A stretch of 64,000 bases of DNA from Effrenium voratum (GCA_963377175.1 CAUJNA010003829.1:212501-276500); one strand, 5' to 3'. Numbered from the stretch's first letter, positions 1-12,852 are shown. Notes: generated by a model from the letters alone, not told the origin. Numbers and translations are program-made.

Positions 1-929
1 GTGTGCTCTGGGCTTTTTTCATTGAGGCAAGAGAGAGGTCCCTGCAACCGAGCCAAACTCCGAACGCGGCAGATCCAAAAGCACGCCAACCCAGGCGTCA
101 TGCCGCACAGTGGCCCATGTGAGCCATGGACCGCCCTTTTCCCTAGGTGCACTTGAGGCAATTGTGGCGTTGCCAGAACCGCACTGGAAAATACGGTCTT
201 GAGCGGAGCTTGGGATGTGATTCATGTTGGACAATATGTCTGGCACTCCGGCAATCCGGCACTGCCACATCAGCGGCTCTCTACGCATGCATCCTTCAAG
301 TATTCTGAAGTGATACGTCTCGAATTGCTTGGTTGGCAAGCAAATGGAAGGTGAAACTCAGGTGCTGTTTGATGCCAATCAACGCTTGGGCGCGTCGGAA
401 TGAACACGTAACCTCACTTAACTCAAATCCCGACAAGTACCACTTGCGTAACAGCGTCAACTGTTTGATGAAAGGGCACACTGGTGAGACCGCCGATTGT
501 CTGCACTTCATGCACACAAGCGGCCGAATGCGATTCCACCGGCCCAGCGGTTGCCTGCGATGGCCGGGAGCTCAAGCTTTGGGGAATGACCCACGCATGT
601 CCGGCCTGTGTCAAGCAGCTGGCTTCCCAGGCCTGCGTGTTCAAACCCGTGTACGCGGGTTCAGCCAAATGCGGCCCCGGCCCATTTCAAAAACACCCGA
701 ACCCGGAAGGGCGTCCTGAGCATGTCCCGCGTGAGGTTGGGCAGCGAGCGCTGTGCCCGCCGCAGGACCTCAGGGTGAAGCATAGCGCAGTGTCACAAGC
801 CTAGGGCCCCTGCATAGAAAAAATAAACGGCACGACATGACTAGAACCCAACTCAGACCACATACGGTCATAAACAAACCAGTCTGTCATCAAAAACGTG
901 GGAAAAAGTGTGCTTAGTTGAAGGAAAAT
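1..929. other. no recognised gene
   Basis: Mixed-composition host DNA. Several short open frames exist on both strands but none has recognisable motifs or a convincing amino-acid composition. I see no repeat array or RNA gene here. Confidence 0.4.
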
Positions 930-1160
930 CTAAAGAACGTCAACCTTTTGCGAAACGCCAATTGTCATGAAAGTATCCTCTTTCAGGGCACCCTTTTCGG
1001 CTGGAAACGGGCTTAACCCCATGTTATTTGCCACGGGCTTCTTGATATCCACACCTATGGTGGCAAGGAGCCTATCTGCGACCTTCATCCACCCAACCCT
1101 CGCCTCCTTGCGCGTGTAATCGTCGACGCTGTAGCTGGCAGGCCTCGGTGCACCGACATC
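930..1160 (-). CDS. exon-like 3' end of an unidentified protein
   Basis: The minus strand is open for about 150 codons and ends in a stop after the residues QKVDVL. Only the last 75 or so residues read like protein, with a balanced mix including VDDYTRKEARVGWMK and ADRLLATIGVDIKK. The upstream part of the open frame is rich in Trp, Gly and Arg and looks like intron. I infer a terminal exon of a host gene on the minus strand. I do not recognise a family. It could be a chance open frame. Confidence 0.3.
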   Translation of the reverse strand, partial: DVGAPRPASYSVDDYTRKEARVGWMKVADRLLATIGVDIKKPVANNMGLSPFPAEKGALKEDTFMTIGVSQKVDVL

Positions 1161-1605
1161 CCGTATGGAGCAAGCCCCACGAATGGCACGAGTAACCGGA
1201 CTTAGGCCAGCGCCCTGGCGTGTCGGCAGGCGGCCGAGCCCAGACAGGGTACCTGCAAGGACTCTGTGGAGTCTGACCCATGAAAACCAAACCCAGCTGC
1301 CTCTTTGCCGAGTACTTGTCCAGGTGCTCTTCCACGATGCGCTCGCGCCTTGGTCACACTCAAGCCAAAACTGCAAACGCCACATGCTCCGTCATGGACC
1401 GATGCGCGCGGAACTGACGTTTTTTGGGTGCCGGCGACATCCTCACAGCACACTTCTCCAAGACGGTCTTCTGTGGATAGCGTCCAGGTGCTGGGATGTC
1501 GTTCTGCCAGCACAGGCCAGGCCCCAAAAATGACTGGCTTCCCAACATCGGAAAGTCAGGTCCACCATGTGCTGCCCAAACCAACAGACCAGTGCTGTCA
1601 GTTTC

Positions 1606-1742
1606 TCATGCGACGCTTGCACTCGAGTCGTTGCGCAAACCTTCCCATATCGGCTCCTTGACCCTGGTCACTTCATCTAGGAATGAGTCGCGGTCGCGCT
1701 TGTTGAACTCGCCTCGCAAGTTCCGCTTGACGTGGCCAATCA
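1606..1742 (-). CDS. exon-like fragment, unidentified
   Basis: About 45 codons on the minus strand read LIGHVKRNLRGEFNK, then RDRDSFLDEVTRVKEPIW, and end in a stop. The composition is rich in charged residues and looks like a soluble protein, unlike the other frames here. It has no start codon, so it would be an internal or terminal exon. It lies on the same strand as the 930-1160 fragment and could belong to the same gene. Family unknown; a transposase fragment is possible but not shown. Confidence 0.3.
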
Positions 1743-3284
1743 GGCAGCCACATCAGCATGTGGCCATGAAGCGATCGCTCGCATGCCTCCACTTGGCTGG
1801 TTCAGCTTGTCGCCGTTGGGCAGCAGCGGTGTATCGTAGCCTCGGTGGCGCCATGCTTTCGCTGATTGGTGGGCTTGCCAATTAACTGGACAAAGACTTC
1901 TTGAGGCCGATGTCCCGGCTTAGACCCAGACTGCCGGGTGCAGGGTTGTGCTTTGTGCCCTGAGTTCGCGATACTTGCATACCCTAGCGCATGCGTCTTG
2001 GCAAGCTAAAAAACGGTCGCAGCCCTGCCTGAATGGCCACATCCACCAGCCCTGGAACCTAGCGAAGCCGCGCGTTCCAGAGCGCATTGGTTCGTGCTCT
2101 GCTGGCAACCCACGCCTTTGATTTGCCGATGCGCGCCGCCGGCAGCTCGTGGAGGCAGGTGGGCGGCGCCTGGACTTCATTCGTTGGGCGACCGCTCGGA
2201 CGCCCCGGACGCCCGGACGCCTCGTAGGTCCCAGGGCCAGGCTGCAGATCCCGGAGGGCGAGGCCTCGGGAGCCTCTGGTGCTCTCCACTTTGGTGTTGC
2301 GGCCCTGACCGAGCGCGCATGCCATGAAAAAATAACGGGTTGCGACTCTGAAACCAAAAAATAACGAGAAAAGAAGACGGCACTCATTGCCTTACGCTGG
2401 TCCAGCAGCTGATCCTTGAGCGCGAGCAAGGTCTCGATGCGCTCGATATTGCCTCAGTCGGCACTGTTGGGTCAGATGGGATCTGAAAGGGAGCCAGTCT
2501 TTCTGCTCTCTTCAGAAATCCCAGCGCGGTCAGGCACGCCAGCCTCCGTTAGTTTGGTTGAGTTCTTCTGGGTGCGTCGTACAATTGGGAACCACGAACC
2601 TCCCCCTCTCCCATCTTTAGAACAAACAATTTAGCCAAGATGCCATCAATCTGCTCGCGCAACTCTTGACGCCTTCCGGCCAGGACACGACTTGAACACA
2701 ACACGCAATCGCATCTTGCAAAAGGCTGTTCATACAAATGAAGCCAACCTCCAAAGTGCCTCTTTTGGATCTGTCGCCAAGGGCACCAAGGGTTCCCCCT
2801 TAAAGCATCCAATCAAGAATCTCTGGCAGGAGGGCACGACATTCGCACCTTCTCCGTGCTGTGTTCCCGAAAAGTGGGGTACGGCTTCCAAGAAATTTAA
2901 GCATAGTGACAATATTACCACTAGGGTCTACTGCAACTGGTTGCTCACAAGAGTCACAAACACAGTTGCCTGTTTCCCTAAAAGGATATGGCAAATCTGC
3001 GTTTTGCGAGATGTTGGCTTGCACCCGGCGTCCTCCCTGAACTGACCGTGCGAAACAAGAATACTGTCAGTTCTCATCCATGCAGGGTCAAAATCAGTTC
3101 TGCGGATCTTACTAAGAACCTTACAATGGGAATCTGAATTCCCTCTTGTGGGGTCCTTGACTGTAGGGAAAGCACATGGGTGTTTTTAAGGCTGCCATTT
3201 CTTTTCAATTCGCCTTCTTCTGGGGCAACCAAAGAAAACCAAGCAAAAAACAAGTTCTGCGAATTGCTCATCGAATTCTGCGCC
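1743..3284. other. no recognised gene
   Basis: Open frames at 1.9-2.4 kb on both strands are GC-rich and biased to Arg, Pro and Gly, as expected for random GC-rich DNA. The stretch 2.4-3.2 kb is nearer even composition and shows no protein-like frame that I can support. Confidence 0.35.
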
Positions 3285-6200
3285 TGTATCCATCCACTCG
3301 GTCGATGCGATTCTTGGCTTCGCGGACGTCCATGAGGTGCAGGTGCTGCTCCTGGCGCCCGCTCATCCACCTCATCCAGTGTTTCAAAATACAGATGAGC
3401 TGACACCCAGGGCTCCTTTTATAAGTCGGACCCGACCAGCGAGCGAGCCCCCCTAACATCCCAGGCCTCGCTTCTGAGCTGCCTCTGCTTCTGCTCGTCT
3501 TCGCGGCGCTTGGAGACCTTCTGGATGCGCTCCTGGAACCAATCCGCTCACTCGTCTCTTGGGGATTCTGTGTCCATGTAAACTTGGGGGGGGGTGTCTT
3601 TGTTTCGGGGACCACAATGGTTCCCTTTTGAGCAAACACCCAAAATGGGGTACCCCGAAAAAAGAGAGGGCTGGGGACTGTGGCAGTGCACTTGTTGATA
3701 GATTTCGATCTGCGTGTATGCAAGCCTGTATCTGTTGTTTGCAGTTGCTGCGCTCATGTTGAGCTCCATTTGAAGAAAATGTGTGAAGTATTCTATTGAA
3801 CAAACAGGAAATTCCGCGAAAAATGTAGTTTAAAATAGAAGGATTGTTATTTAATTACCAACTTAACATGGAAATCCTGCATCATGTCAATGTTTTCTGT
3901 ATTATGTTTTAGTCAATGTCAGTTAGAATTGAGTAGAATTTGATAAAGACAAAGCAGAATGCCAGAAGGAAAGAATTCAGAGGTCCGAAAATCGTGCTTC
4001 CCCCTAGCCCCAGACCGAAAAAAATAAACGTGTTTTGTAGCGTGGTTCACACTGAATTCGTATCTCCACCAATGGTCGCTTTTTAATTCATAGTTTAAAG
4101 AAAAATGATCGGAATCCTATTGAAAATTATTCTTAAATCAAGAATGTAGATCAAAACAATTTTCTCATTCAATGTGAGTTTACTTGGAATTTGATGAGGA
4201 AATTATGCTTTTTCTATTTGGTGGTTTGAATTGAGGATTGAATTGTCGTTTGGTGATGAAGGAGCGATGTCCCATTCACCATCTCCAAACCACCAATCCA
4301 AATCACCGAGAACTAGTCCGATCAGAATGTCTGTTTGAGACTAGCATCGAAATGAGAATTTTGTGTATGTCAAATTATCTTTACAATTCAATTGACACTT
4401 AGACACAATTGATCCACAACGAGCTGAACTCGAATTGCTATATTGAGCTGGAATCTTAAGCAGGAACTCCTTTCAATGCAACCAAATCCACTGGATAATC
4501 GGCCCTGCCCATAGCCAAACGCAAAAAAGAAACGAGAAAACCAAAAGAACAAAACCAAAGATTAAAAAAGAAAACATAAAACAGAACTCTTGGCACAGTG
4601 AGTGGCTGCGTCTTCTGTTTTTTGCTTTTTTGCTGTTTCGGTTTGCTTAATCCAATGCAAAGACTGTAAAAATCGTGTGGTTTTTGTTTGCGCGTTGATG
4701 TTTTGGGAACACGGGAATGCATTAGCACAGCAAAAAAGACAAACAACACACAAAAAAAAAATAAAAAAGATGAACACACAATTTGCACAGGTCCAAACAA
4801 CACGAAAGCATGCACTGCAGCGCCGTTTGTTCGGCACAAAAACACAAACCCATTTGCAGAGACGAATGCCGAAGGCCGTGCCTCAATCCTTTGCAGCTGC
4901 CTCTCCCCGTCGATGCGCCGCTCCTTATAGGCGGGGTATGAAGCTTGATTGGACATGGACAAATTTGGGGATAGCCCATAGGCCCACCAAACATGGAACC
5001 CAGGTGAGGAAAGTTGTTCAAAGACATCGGTGATGGGGCAAAATCCTATGATGCAAGGCTCCTCCTGAAGCAACTCCGTCTTCTCCTGGCAAGTCGGCCA
5101 TAACGTCCCTCGGACCCGTTCTATATCCCTAAATGCTGTCCCCGCATTGGTTGGTCAAATTGGCTGGTCCCCAAGGTGGTGCTTTCCCGGAGAACGAGCA
5201 TGCTGTAAGCCAGTTTCAGACAAAGCCTCGTTGTTGCCGGGCGTGGCATGAGTTTCAAACTGAGGGGGCATTCCGGTGGATGTCGCCTTTACCGAAGATT
5301 CATAACTTTTTGCAGTGGTCACATCCATGGCCGTTTCCCACGGGTGTCATCCCAGAGAATACCAAAACCAAGACCCATTCAACCCCCCATCCGAAAGCGA
5401 GGACCCAGAATACTCAAACCTCAAAAGCTGCCCCACTTCATCTTGGGTCAGGCGACTCCCCCAAACCCTTTTAACTCCCACTCAACCCTTGCTCAGTTTG
5501 GGACTTGAGAAAACCTTTTCTCTTCCCCTCGATGTCTCGATTGGGGCCGATGGCCCCTTCCGCCTTCATGTCCTTCACCCGATCGCGGAACTGGGAGGTC
5601 TTCTCCAGGTTCAGCAGCTTCCGCTCCTCCAAGAACCTCCGCTTAGGACCCAGACAGATCCAGACTCCACCGGCTCATTCGGGACGGTGATCGATGGATG
5701 AAAACCCCTCATGTCCTATCGGGCCCATCTTTTTGGCTCAGAAGCATGAGTGGTGTTGTTTTTGGAAGGACACCAAACTTTGGGGCTTGGCCCCAGGCGA
5801 CTGCAGTCGTTCCTCTTCAGCCAGCATCTCTTTTGCATAGTTGGCCTGAAAAGTGGCGCGCAACTTGAGCTAACCCGGCAGTTTGGCTAGGTGTGGACTC
5901 CCCAATAAACCTGCAGGGCGGCCAGCCGAGCCTCAATTAGTGGTCATCCAAGACTGTGTCTCTGTCCTTCCTTGTCAAGGAGTTCTAACACCTGCCTTCG
6001 GCCTTCTTCTGCTTCCTATTTCTGATAGTACTGCAGAAAAGCCATCTTGCTAGGAAATAGTGCTCTTTGTCGGCGCTTTTCACACAATCCCTCCCAAGGC
6101 CAGCAGTCGCGATAGCAAGCCGCCTGCTTCTCCTGGTGATCCTTCTCCAGCTTCGTGACCGCCTCCTGCAAGTTCGAAACCCTCCGCTCAAACACTCGGG

Positions 6201-7640
6201 TTTGGGCAAAATCACGGACCCGTTTTCGAACCGAATCAAACAGTAATTCCTGGCCTATTTCACAGACCCAGCGCAACACGAGTCTCCTTGTTCTGCACCA
6301 AGCGCTTGTCCAGGACTTCCCTCCAATTCCACGTCAGAAACCGAAGAAATACGTTGCCATCCCGGCCTCGAGACTTTCGCCTTCTCCTCCAACTGCTTCG
6401 TGACCTTGTCCCTGACCAAAAGACTTTCGATGGGTGAATCCCTGAAAATTCGCGGCTTCAAGAACCAGACCTGTCCATTCTTGTCGCGCCTGGCTTCATC
6501 CACCTTCAACATCTTCTCCTGCTGGCGCCCCTCCTTCTGCAGCTGTTCCTCGTTCTCCTCGCGAGCTGAAATGGTTGTCTTTGTTGGGGAACACCATGTT
6601 GGTCGGTGTTTGAGAGAAGCCAAATGGAAAATATTTCAAGGGTTCCTTGATTTTGAAACAGACCCGACTGTAGTTCCCTGTTTTACATTTGTATCATTCA
6701 AAAAGGGACCCTCCAACTGTCCTTCACTAGGGAGCTGTGCTGGCGCAGCTGGCCCTGGCAATTCAAATCTTGACCACTGAACAAACGGAGGCTTCGGCCC
6801 AATGATCAGAACCGGTGCCCACCTTCATGTCGATCTCCATGCGTTTCGCCTCTTTCTCAAAGAGCGACTCCAGCATCGACAGAAACTGCGCAGGAGCCGT
6901 TTGTTTTGTGCCTTCGCCCTGTACAATGCTACAGCTTTGTTCTTCTCCAACAAGGTCAAGCAAGTCTCGCAAGCTCGCCTGGGCGCTTTGCCCTCCCGGC
7001 AAGTCCCCTTTCTTGGCATTCTCTGCAATAACCTGCGGCCGTAAGCTCTCAAATTGCCATACCATACTACTTACACGGCCACACTGAAGTCACAAATGCT
7101 CGTGGTCAATGAGTCACAATGGTTCCCACTTGTAATGAATGGGCTTGTGCTTTTTCGAGCGCCGCCTTGGCCCTTTCGGCAAGCACCTGGGAGAAGCGCT
7201 CCTGTGCGAAGCCGCTGCCGTTCCCGCACCCAGCAAGCCCATCGCAGCCGATGGCCCCCGCGCTTTGGGGCTGGGAGTCTCGTCTTCGAGTTGGTAACCT
7301 TAAGGGTCCAAAGGGAAACCTCGTGCCTATTTTTGAGCGTATTTTGAGACTGACAGGTACAGGATATCATGTCTTGATTGCCGAAGGCAGGCTTAAACCC
7401 CTGAATGTTTAGTTAACATGGAAACATAAAGCGTCTGCCTGATTGCGAAGCGAAGGAAGTGGGTCCGGCAATGCAAATGCGACTCGCAGTCCTTCCGCTT
7501 CTTCTCATAGTGCTCGAAGCGCAGCTGGTGCTTCTCCTCGCATCGAGCGGAAAATGCAAAACAAGCACAGCGGAAAGGGTCCAAGCCACAGGACCGCTCC
7601 TTTAGGTCGCCAGGGATGTAGAAGGATTCGAAGGATCGAA
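3285..7640 (-). CDS. multi-exon coiled-coil protein gene
   Basis: A chain of short minus-strand stretches is rich in Glu, Lys, Arg and Gln and looks like exons of one alpha-helical protein. Approximate exon positions are 7474-7551 (EHYEKKRKDCESHL), 7150-7225 (ERFSQVLAERAKAALEKAQ), 6770-7050 (FEKEAKRMEIDMKV), 6480-6580 (REENEEQLQKEGRQQEKMLK), 6380-6440 (DKVTKQLEEKAKV), 6270-6330 (LDKRLVQNKETRVALG), 6120-6250 (VSNLQEAVTKLEKDHQEKQ), 5795-5850 (YAKEMLAEEERLQSP), 5525-5645 (FLEERKLLNLEKTSQFRDRV), 3440-3540 (FQERIQKVSKRREDEQKQ) and 3290-3380 (DVREAKNRIDRVDGYRR). Heptad-like spacing suggests coiled coil. Splice borders are not resolved, and the set could be two genes. No catalytic motif is visible. 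A cytoskeletal or scaffold role is only a guess. Confidence 0.5.
3780..4600. other. AT-rich non-coding stretch
   Basis: Composition drops sharply to AT-rich compared with both sides, with stops in all frames between about 3.8 and 4.45 kb. It would be an intron of the coiled-coil gene if that gene is one unit, or a small inserted sequence. I see no terminal repeats that would prove insertion. Confidence 0.35.
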
Positions 7641-7689
7641 TCCTGGGCACTGCTCCGGCCCCTTCGGGCTCAATCAGCAGCTAGTTGAC

Positions 7690-9395
7690 AGCTCAAGCTA
7701 GCTCTCAATGAAACGGCAGGCAGTGGCGGGCGGCAGTTTTCTGGACAGTTTTATTCGTCCAAACTCTAATATGCCCTCTTGCCAAGCCAAGTCCGCCCCC
7801 TCGCCCAACATCCCCCCAAAATCCACAAAAACAGGTGTGTGCACTGAGGTGCTCGCTGCAAATCCTCTGGCACTAGGCCAAGCCTACGGCAGGCCTGAGT
7901 TCAAGACATTTCCCCAGGCTCGACTCACGGCCAGACGCACCTCTCTGGTTCGCGGTGTGTCAAGAGGCTTCTGCTGATCTGCCTTGAACCTCGGATTCGA
8001 AGTTCCAGCCAATCCCCACCCGAGGCAAAGGCGGCAAGGCGCATACGAGGCTCAGCGCCCTGCTCTTTCTCGCGTGCATTATTCCCGGCCACAGCAAGCT
8101 CCTGCGGCTGTACGGTCCATCTCCAGATCAAGTGCCGAACGGCGCGCCTTGCCCGACATGGCGTGAGCCCGTGGCTTCCGCAAAGGGGGCGACGGGTTTC
8201 CTTCGCCCCTCAAGCCCCAAAGTTCTGGTGTTGTGCTAGTTGGAAGCCTGGCTGTGACGGCCCAAAGCTGCCGCTTTCCCGGCCATTCCCCGGGAAGTGA
8301 GGAAGTGACACCGCTGCGAGCCATATGCAAAGTCCGAACATTGCCGGCTTTGGGGCATCTTCCACAAAGTGATCTGCGCACAACGGAACGACCAAAGTGT
8401 GAGATCAAAACTCCTCGACAATAGCAGGCAAGCCCAAGCTAGTGACTTGAGCACCACTCCCATCCGAAAGTCGTTCGGCTCAGGCATTGCATGTTGCAAT
8501 GCGCTTTGCCCTGTGCGTATCTCTCTTGTGCACGGCCACAAAAACGGTACAGCCAAACGGCCTGTGACGCTTCTCGCACCTGGAAAATGCTGTGCAAACA
8601 ATTCCTGGAGCTTCTTCGAGCTCTCACGGCTTTGAGCCACACATGCTTTCAATGTTCTCGTGACAGAACATCTCCTCTTTGTCCTGAGCCGGGAACATGC
8701 CATGCTAGAAAGCTTTGGGCATGCTGTTGCGAATGCCGAAGGGCGCAGTGGCCGAAGGTTTTGCAGATCAGGTCAAAGTCTGCTGCGTAAACCTGGCGTA
8801 TGGAATCTCATGAGCTCCCGCACCTGTGACTGACTAACGCTAATGTTTCGAAGCTGCGTCTTCACATCATCCAAAGGTCGAGCGTGTTGAAAACACGACC
8901 GTTCGGACCATTGGTGCTCGCACACTGAAGTTTTGGGCTGGAACTGGCGTAGCAATCTTTATCAGGGCACAGCCAATGAGGCCGACGGAATCGGAAACGG
9001 TGACCTGATTCGAGCTTTTTTCAAGAATTCGCAGAAGCTACATATTTGGCAAGGGTCCCCTCATGCTAAAAGCAATGTGTGCGAGTGTCCTTCTGGGATT
9101 CATAACTACCGAAGATGCTCCAATAATTTCTGCTCCAATGCACACTTCAAATGAGCATGCAATCTCAAGCTGGATGGGGAACAACCAAAGCTACCTTGCC
9201 TGCCACAGGTGATAAATTTACGGATCCCAAGCCTGTCTGATGAGCTGCTTTGTCTCCTCATTCAGAGAGTAGGCAGAGACATCGTTGCACCAAATATTGT
9301 GCATCGTGCTGCCCATGCCTTGGACGCATCAAGCCATGAAAGTGTCGCAGACTGTTTGTCATTCAACAGTCTCCTCTGACATGGGATGTGTCTTG
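7690..9395. other. no confident gene
   Basis: A minus-strand stretch near 8.57-8.65 kb (SRESSKKLQELFAQHFPG) is mildly protein-like, but nothing around it extends the reading. I list no gene here. Confidence 0.35.
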
Positions 9396-9695
9396 CCAAG
9401 CTAGCGCTTGCTTAGACATCACTTCTGTTGTGCGCGCTGTTTTTGCACCGAAGAGCGGGGCTGGGCATTGTGGGACTCCATATATTGATTGAAGCTTTCC
9501 TGGGCACATCGATGCAAACGGAGGCAACCCCTCGCAAGGAAAAAGCCGTTCATGCTCGAAGCTATCTTTCAACCATCTGTCGCACCAAGTTGCAGGGATG
9601 AAGCGCTCATCAATCCACTCAATCGGCCCATACGGAGTTGATGCAAACTCTGACGACGGCAAGAGATGGCAATTGTCCCTGCGAGATTTGAACAA
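9396..9695 (-). CDS. exon-like fragment with Trp/Cys-rich segment
   Basis: The minus-strand frame is open for 110 codons, and the first 75 residues read like protein. They include YGPIEWIDERFIPATWC, then DRWLKDSFEHERLFPCEG and a GKLQSIYG end. The layout (aromatic W..RW followed by a short Cys-containing segment and GKL) loosely recalls the DUSP domain found in some ubiquitin-specific proteases. That is a weak resemblance, and I leave the function open. The tail after GVP looks like intron. Confidence 0.3.
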
Positions 9696-9772
9696 ATGGC
9701 CAGGCTTGAAGGTCCCAGAAGTTTGCGGAACGAACCCTCATGGCATGTGGAGGGATTACTTGCTCCCACACG

Positions 9773-9850
9773 ATTGGGATCACTTGCGCCCATGGGATCA
9801 CTTGCGCCCATGGGATCACTTGCGCCCATTTCTAAAAAGGCGTCACTTAT
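9773..9850 (+). repeat. 18-bp tandem repeat
   Basis: The unit TGGGATCACTTGCGCCCA is repeated three to four times with few changes; a diverged copy follows at about 9865-9882. Each unit begins TGGG and ends CCCA. Confidence 0.8.
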
Positions 9851-9919
9851 GCCCATAAAGAAGGATCACCTGCGCCCATGGTCATTTGCAGTGCTGTGGC
9901 GGGTGTGGGCGGGGAGGGG

Positions 9920-10255
9920 GCGGAATAGCGTGCACCGCCCAAGCAGCTGTGCCATGCTTGCGGCCTGTGCGGGCGGGGGTGAGGGCAGGGGGGGAGGGGG
10001 GGGTAATAGCGTGCACCGCCCAAGAAGCTGGTCTGTGCTGCGCTGCGCTCCGCTGAGAAGCTTCTCCAACCAAATCTTGTATTTCTGAACCGAAAACCTA
10101 AACCAAAAACAACCCAAAACCAAGCCACACCATTCCAATCATTCCCGAGCACAACCCAGTCTGAACTGGTGCAACTGGAAACCTCCTGTTTCCAACCAAA
10201 GCTCGTATTTCTGAACCAAAAACCTAAACCAAAAACAGCCCAAAACCAAACAACC
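9920..10255 (+). repeat. two short direct duplications in G-rich and A/C-rich DNA
   Basis: The string AATAGCGTGCACCGCCCAAG occurs at 9924 and again at 10005, each after a G-rich run. A second duplication of about 64 bp lies at 10060-10121 and 10186-10249, sharing CCTAAACCAAAAACA and CCCAAAACCAA. No gene is visible in this stretch. Confidence 0.7.
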
Positions 10256-10689
10256 TTTCTGAGCTAAAACTGAACTGTATTTCCGCAACCGCCAAATCGT
10301 TCCACGATTTCTCACGCACACGATGGCGCAGGCTCGCTCAAGAGACCAAGCAAAAGCAACACATTGGGCCAAATCTGTCAAAGCGTGGAGGCGGTTCTGG
10401 CTTTGGTTGTCCATCTATAGAGCCACGTCCGTAGAAGCCATGTGGGTTTATTTTGTCAGGGACCCACCACAACGGCAGCGGTTTCCCTGCTAGTTTCCCA
10501 ACTTACAACCAACCCAAAACGGCCCCTTAGAATGGGAGAGAAACACAGTGCGCCGCACAGATTCAACAAGAGACGGGCACAAGCGACCCCAACCTGACGG
10601 GCACAGGCGAACCCCCGACCCTCATGGCAAGGCCTTGCCTGAAGCGGTCCCCGGCCAGATACTTCCGCAACCTGGGCGCCCCTCAGCCC

Positions 10690-10795
10690 CCCTTGGCCTA
10701 CTTGCCGGAAGCCCAAACGGCCAAGTGGCTCTGCTTGCAGGTAGCCGTTGACGTCGCATTCTCGGTAGAAGCGCTGATACTCTTCCTGGGATCCA
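10690..10795 (-). CDS. exon-like fragment, unidentified
   Basis: About 30 minus-strand codons read EEYQRFYRECDVNGYLQAEP followed by LGRLGFRQVG. The composition is protein-like and is framed by non-coding frames, so it looks like a short internal exon. No family recognised, and no other exon of the same gene is convincing nearby. Confidence 0.3.
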
Positions 10796-10799
10796 CGGA

Positions 10800-11990
10800 T
10801 CGGCGTGCAGTTCAGTCGCGCTCACCAAATTTCGGGACAAGGCACCCCTTCTCGCTCCAAATTTCCTGGGTGCGGTTCCCGGTTCCCACACCCAGTGCCT
10901 TTGAGCCAAGCACAAGTCTCCCAGGCCTTCTCGTGCAGAGACGTCAGCCCGGGTTATGCCCAAAAAGGCGGAGTCTATGTATCCGACCTGCCTGCCAAGG
11001 GAGACAGATCGGGCCATTGTGCACTGTACACATGGCTGACGGCTTTGAGAACTCCCACCTTCTGGGAACGGAGAACAGAGCAACGAGCTACTGCGTCACG
11101 CGCAAACACGTTGCTAACCACGCAAGATTACGGCAACCAATGACCCAAGGATAAGAATTAAACCAGTAGTCTGTCATGTCAGGGTGCATGCGGAACTCGT
11201 TGGCCATGCGATCATAAGGATCCTGAGCCAGCATGCAAGCAAAAATTCAACTGCTGCCAGCACGCCCCGCGCATTCCCATGTGCATCCCCTGCCCTACTC
11301 GGAACCGACCCATTCATTCGTGCGTGCATCCCAAACGTCACAACCGCCCTCGGGAGCCGCCCCGCGCAAACCTCGCAACCGCACTGCGGGATGATTCCCG
11401 GACTCCTCCTCGGACCCGCCGACGCACCCCCCCATGCATCCCTTGCCCCGGACCACCCCGGAGCCTCTCTAAAAAATGGAAAAGTAAACTGAACCACGGG
11501 TCCCAAAAGCATAACATATCGCGAGCGTTGATTTCGAGCAGTTCTGTTTTCATACGTTTTTGCCAGGTGCTGCAGCATGTTTTGTCTGTGCCGACGCTTG
11601 TCAATCAAGCCAGAAAGCGTCGTAATTACACGACCACGCAAAACACCACACAATGACCCTCGCGGACTGAAAAAGTAGCTACTCTTTCGCCATTGCCTCC
11701 TAAAAAGCTGGAACTGTTCTCAACGCAAGTTTTTTCTGGGCGAGCGCAGGTGCGTTGCGGAAGGCCGCGCGGGCGCTGCAACAAGTGGCAACAACCTTGA
11801 GCTTTTGCATAAATCGAGCACGCCATTTTTCGCAGGTCGCGCGCGAGCCGCAAAAAGTGGCAGCACTCATTTGTGTGAACCTCGACCACGCAGGGGGTGT
11901 CATTTCGCAAAGTAGGTTGAAAGACTAAGTTGAATTTCGAGTCCACATTTCTCGCAAGATGTCTAGTGCGAGCTTTCTCGTGCAATTTAC
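10800..11990. other. no confident gene
   Basis: The plus and minus frames at 10.6-11.15 kb and 11.2-11.65 kb are open but contain no motif. At 11.74-11.87 kb two related motifs of a GCGCGxGCxGCAA type and AAGTGGCA follow each other, suggesting a small duplicated segment. Confidence 0.3.
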
Positions 11991-11992
11991 CA

Positions 11993-12290
11993 ATTTGCTT
12001 TGGCTTGTCCGATGGCTTCAGGCTGCCAGGCGGCCCTCAGCAAGGAGAAAAGCGTCTGATTCCGCAGAGTCTTCTCGGCAATCTCACTGGGCCAGTACTT
12101 GGGGGGCGTGTAAAACCTGAGCAGACCATCACACTGCCGGCCGTGAAAAAGAGAGAAGGGCAAAGCCGCGGTTTGCTTGGTGCATTGGCTTGGGGTCCGA
12201 GGCGTCGGCAGGTTGCAGCCTGTGATCTCAGAGACGCCCTGAAGGCCGGGATGGAGCTCCGCCCAGGAGATGCCCCCCTCCTTCTCCACA
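11993..12290 (-). CDS. exon-like pair, unidentified
   Basis: One minus-strand frame is open for 100 codons. Its start (EKEGGISWAELHPGLQGVSE) and its end (LLRFYTPPKYWPSEIAEKTL, then RNQTLFSLLRAAWQPEAIGQ) both read like protein, while the middle is Ser/Thr/Pro/Cys-rich and could be an intron in phase. No family recognised. The strand agrees with the other host exons. Confidence 0.35.
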
Positions 12291-12852
12291 TGCGCAATGG
12301 CAGCCTAGCGAGGCCCGGCTCTGAGAGATGAGAGGGGCGTGGAGGACCGGGGCCCGCACCAAAAGCCCGCCTCGATTACAGGCGCGCGAGAAAGCACGCC
12401 TCTTTTTGGTGCTTCGAAACGTGGCGCGAAAGAAAGAAGGCAAAGTGAGAAAGAGTGAGATCTGTTTCCCCGCCATTTCCTTCGAGCCACCAGCACCAGC
12501 TTCTTCGACCGTGTGGCCAAATGTGCAGGGGATGTGAATAAACCTCGGGTCATCTGCGATCAATCTCACGCGGGGCATTGCAAGGCAAACTCAAGCCAAG
12601 GCGCTGCAAGTTTGTGTTGTGCTTGCCCTGGCCATGGTTCTGGAGACATGCAGAAAACGACAACTAACTGTGGCTGATTGACTTGCTGGCTCTTAAAGTA
12701 GGCACAAGCGTGCTGCCCAAAGATGCTTTCTTCGAAGGCCTGCAATTGGCTACCAGAAAGCAAACCTGCCTGCTGCAGAAGGGCTTCGGCCCTCGGCAAA
12801 TCACTTCTTTATGCCAGGTGACTCGCACTTGTTCTGCAACAAGGAAGCTGGT

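Noticed and set aside
4456..5073. 205-codon minus-strand open frame
   Set aside because: The hydrophobic Phe/Leu/Cys runs and Lys/Gln runs follow from poly-T/A sequence; no conserved motif or exon-like segment.
5726..5744. Possible relic of the dinoflagellate spliced leader (CATCTTTTTGGCTCAGAAG)
   Set aside because: Only the short TTTTGGCTCA part agrees; one such match is expected by chance and it does not precede a retroposed coding sequence.
10622..11154. Overlapping open frames of 150-176 codons on both strands
   Set aside because: No motif, Ser/Pro/Arg-rich composition in each; only the short EEYQRFYRECDVNGY segment looked like an exon and is listed.
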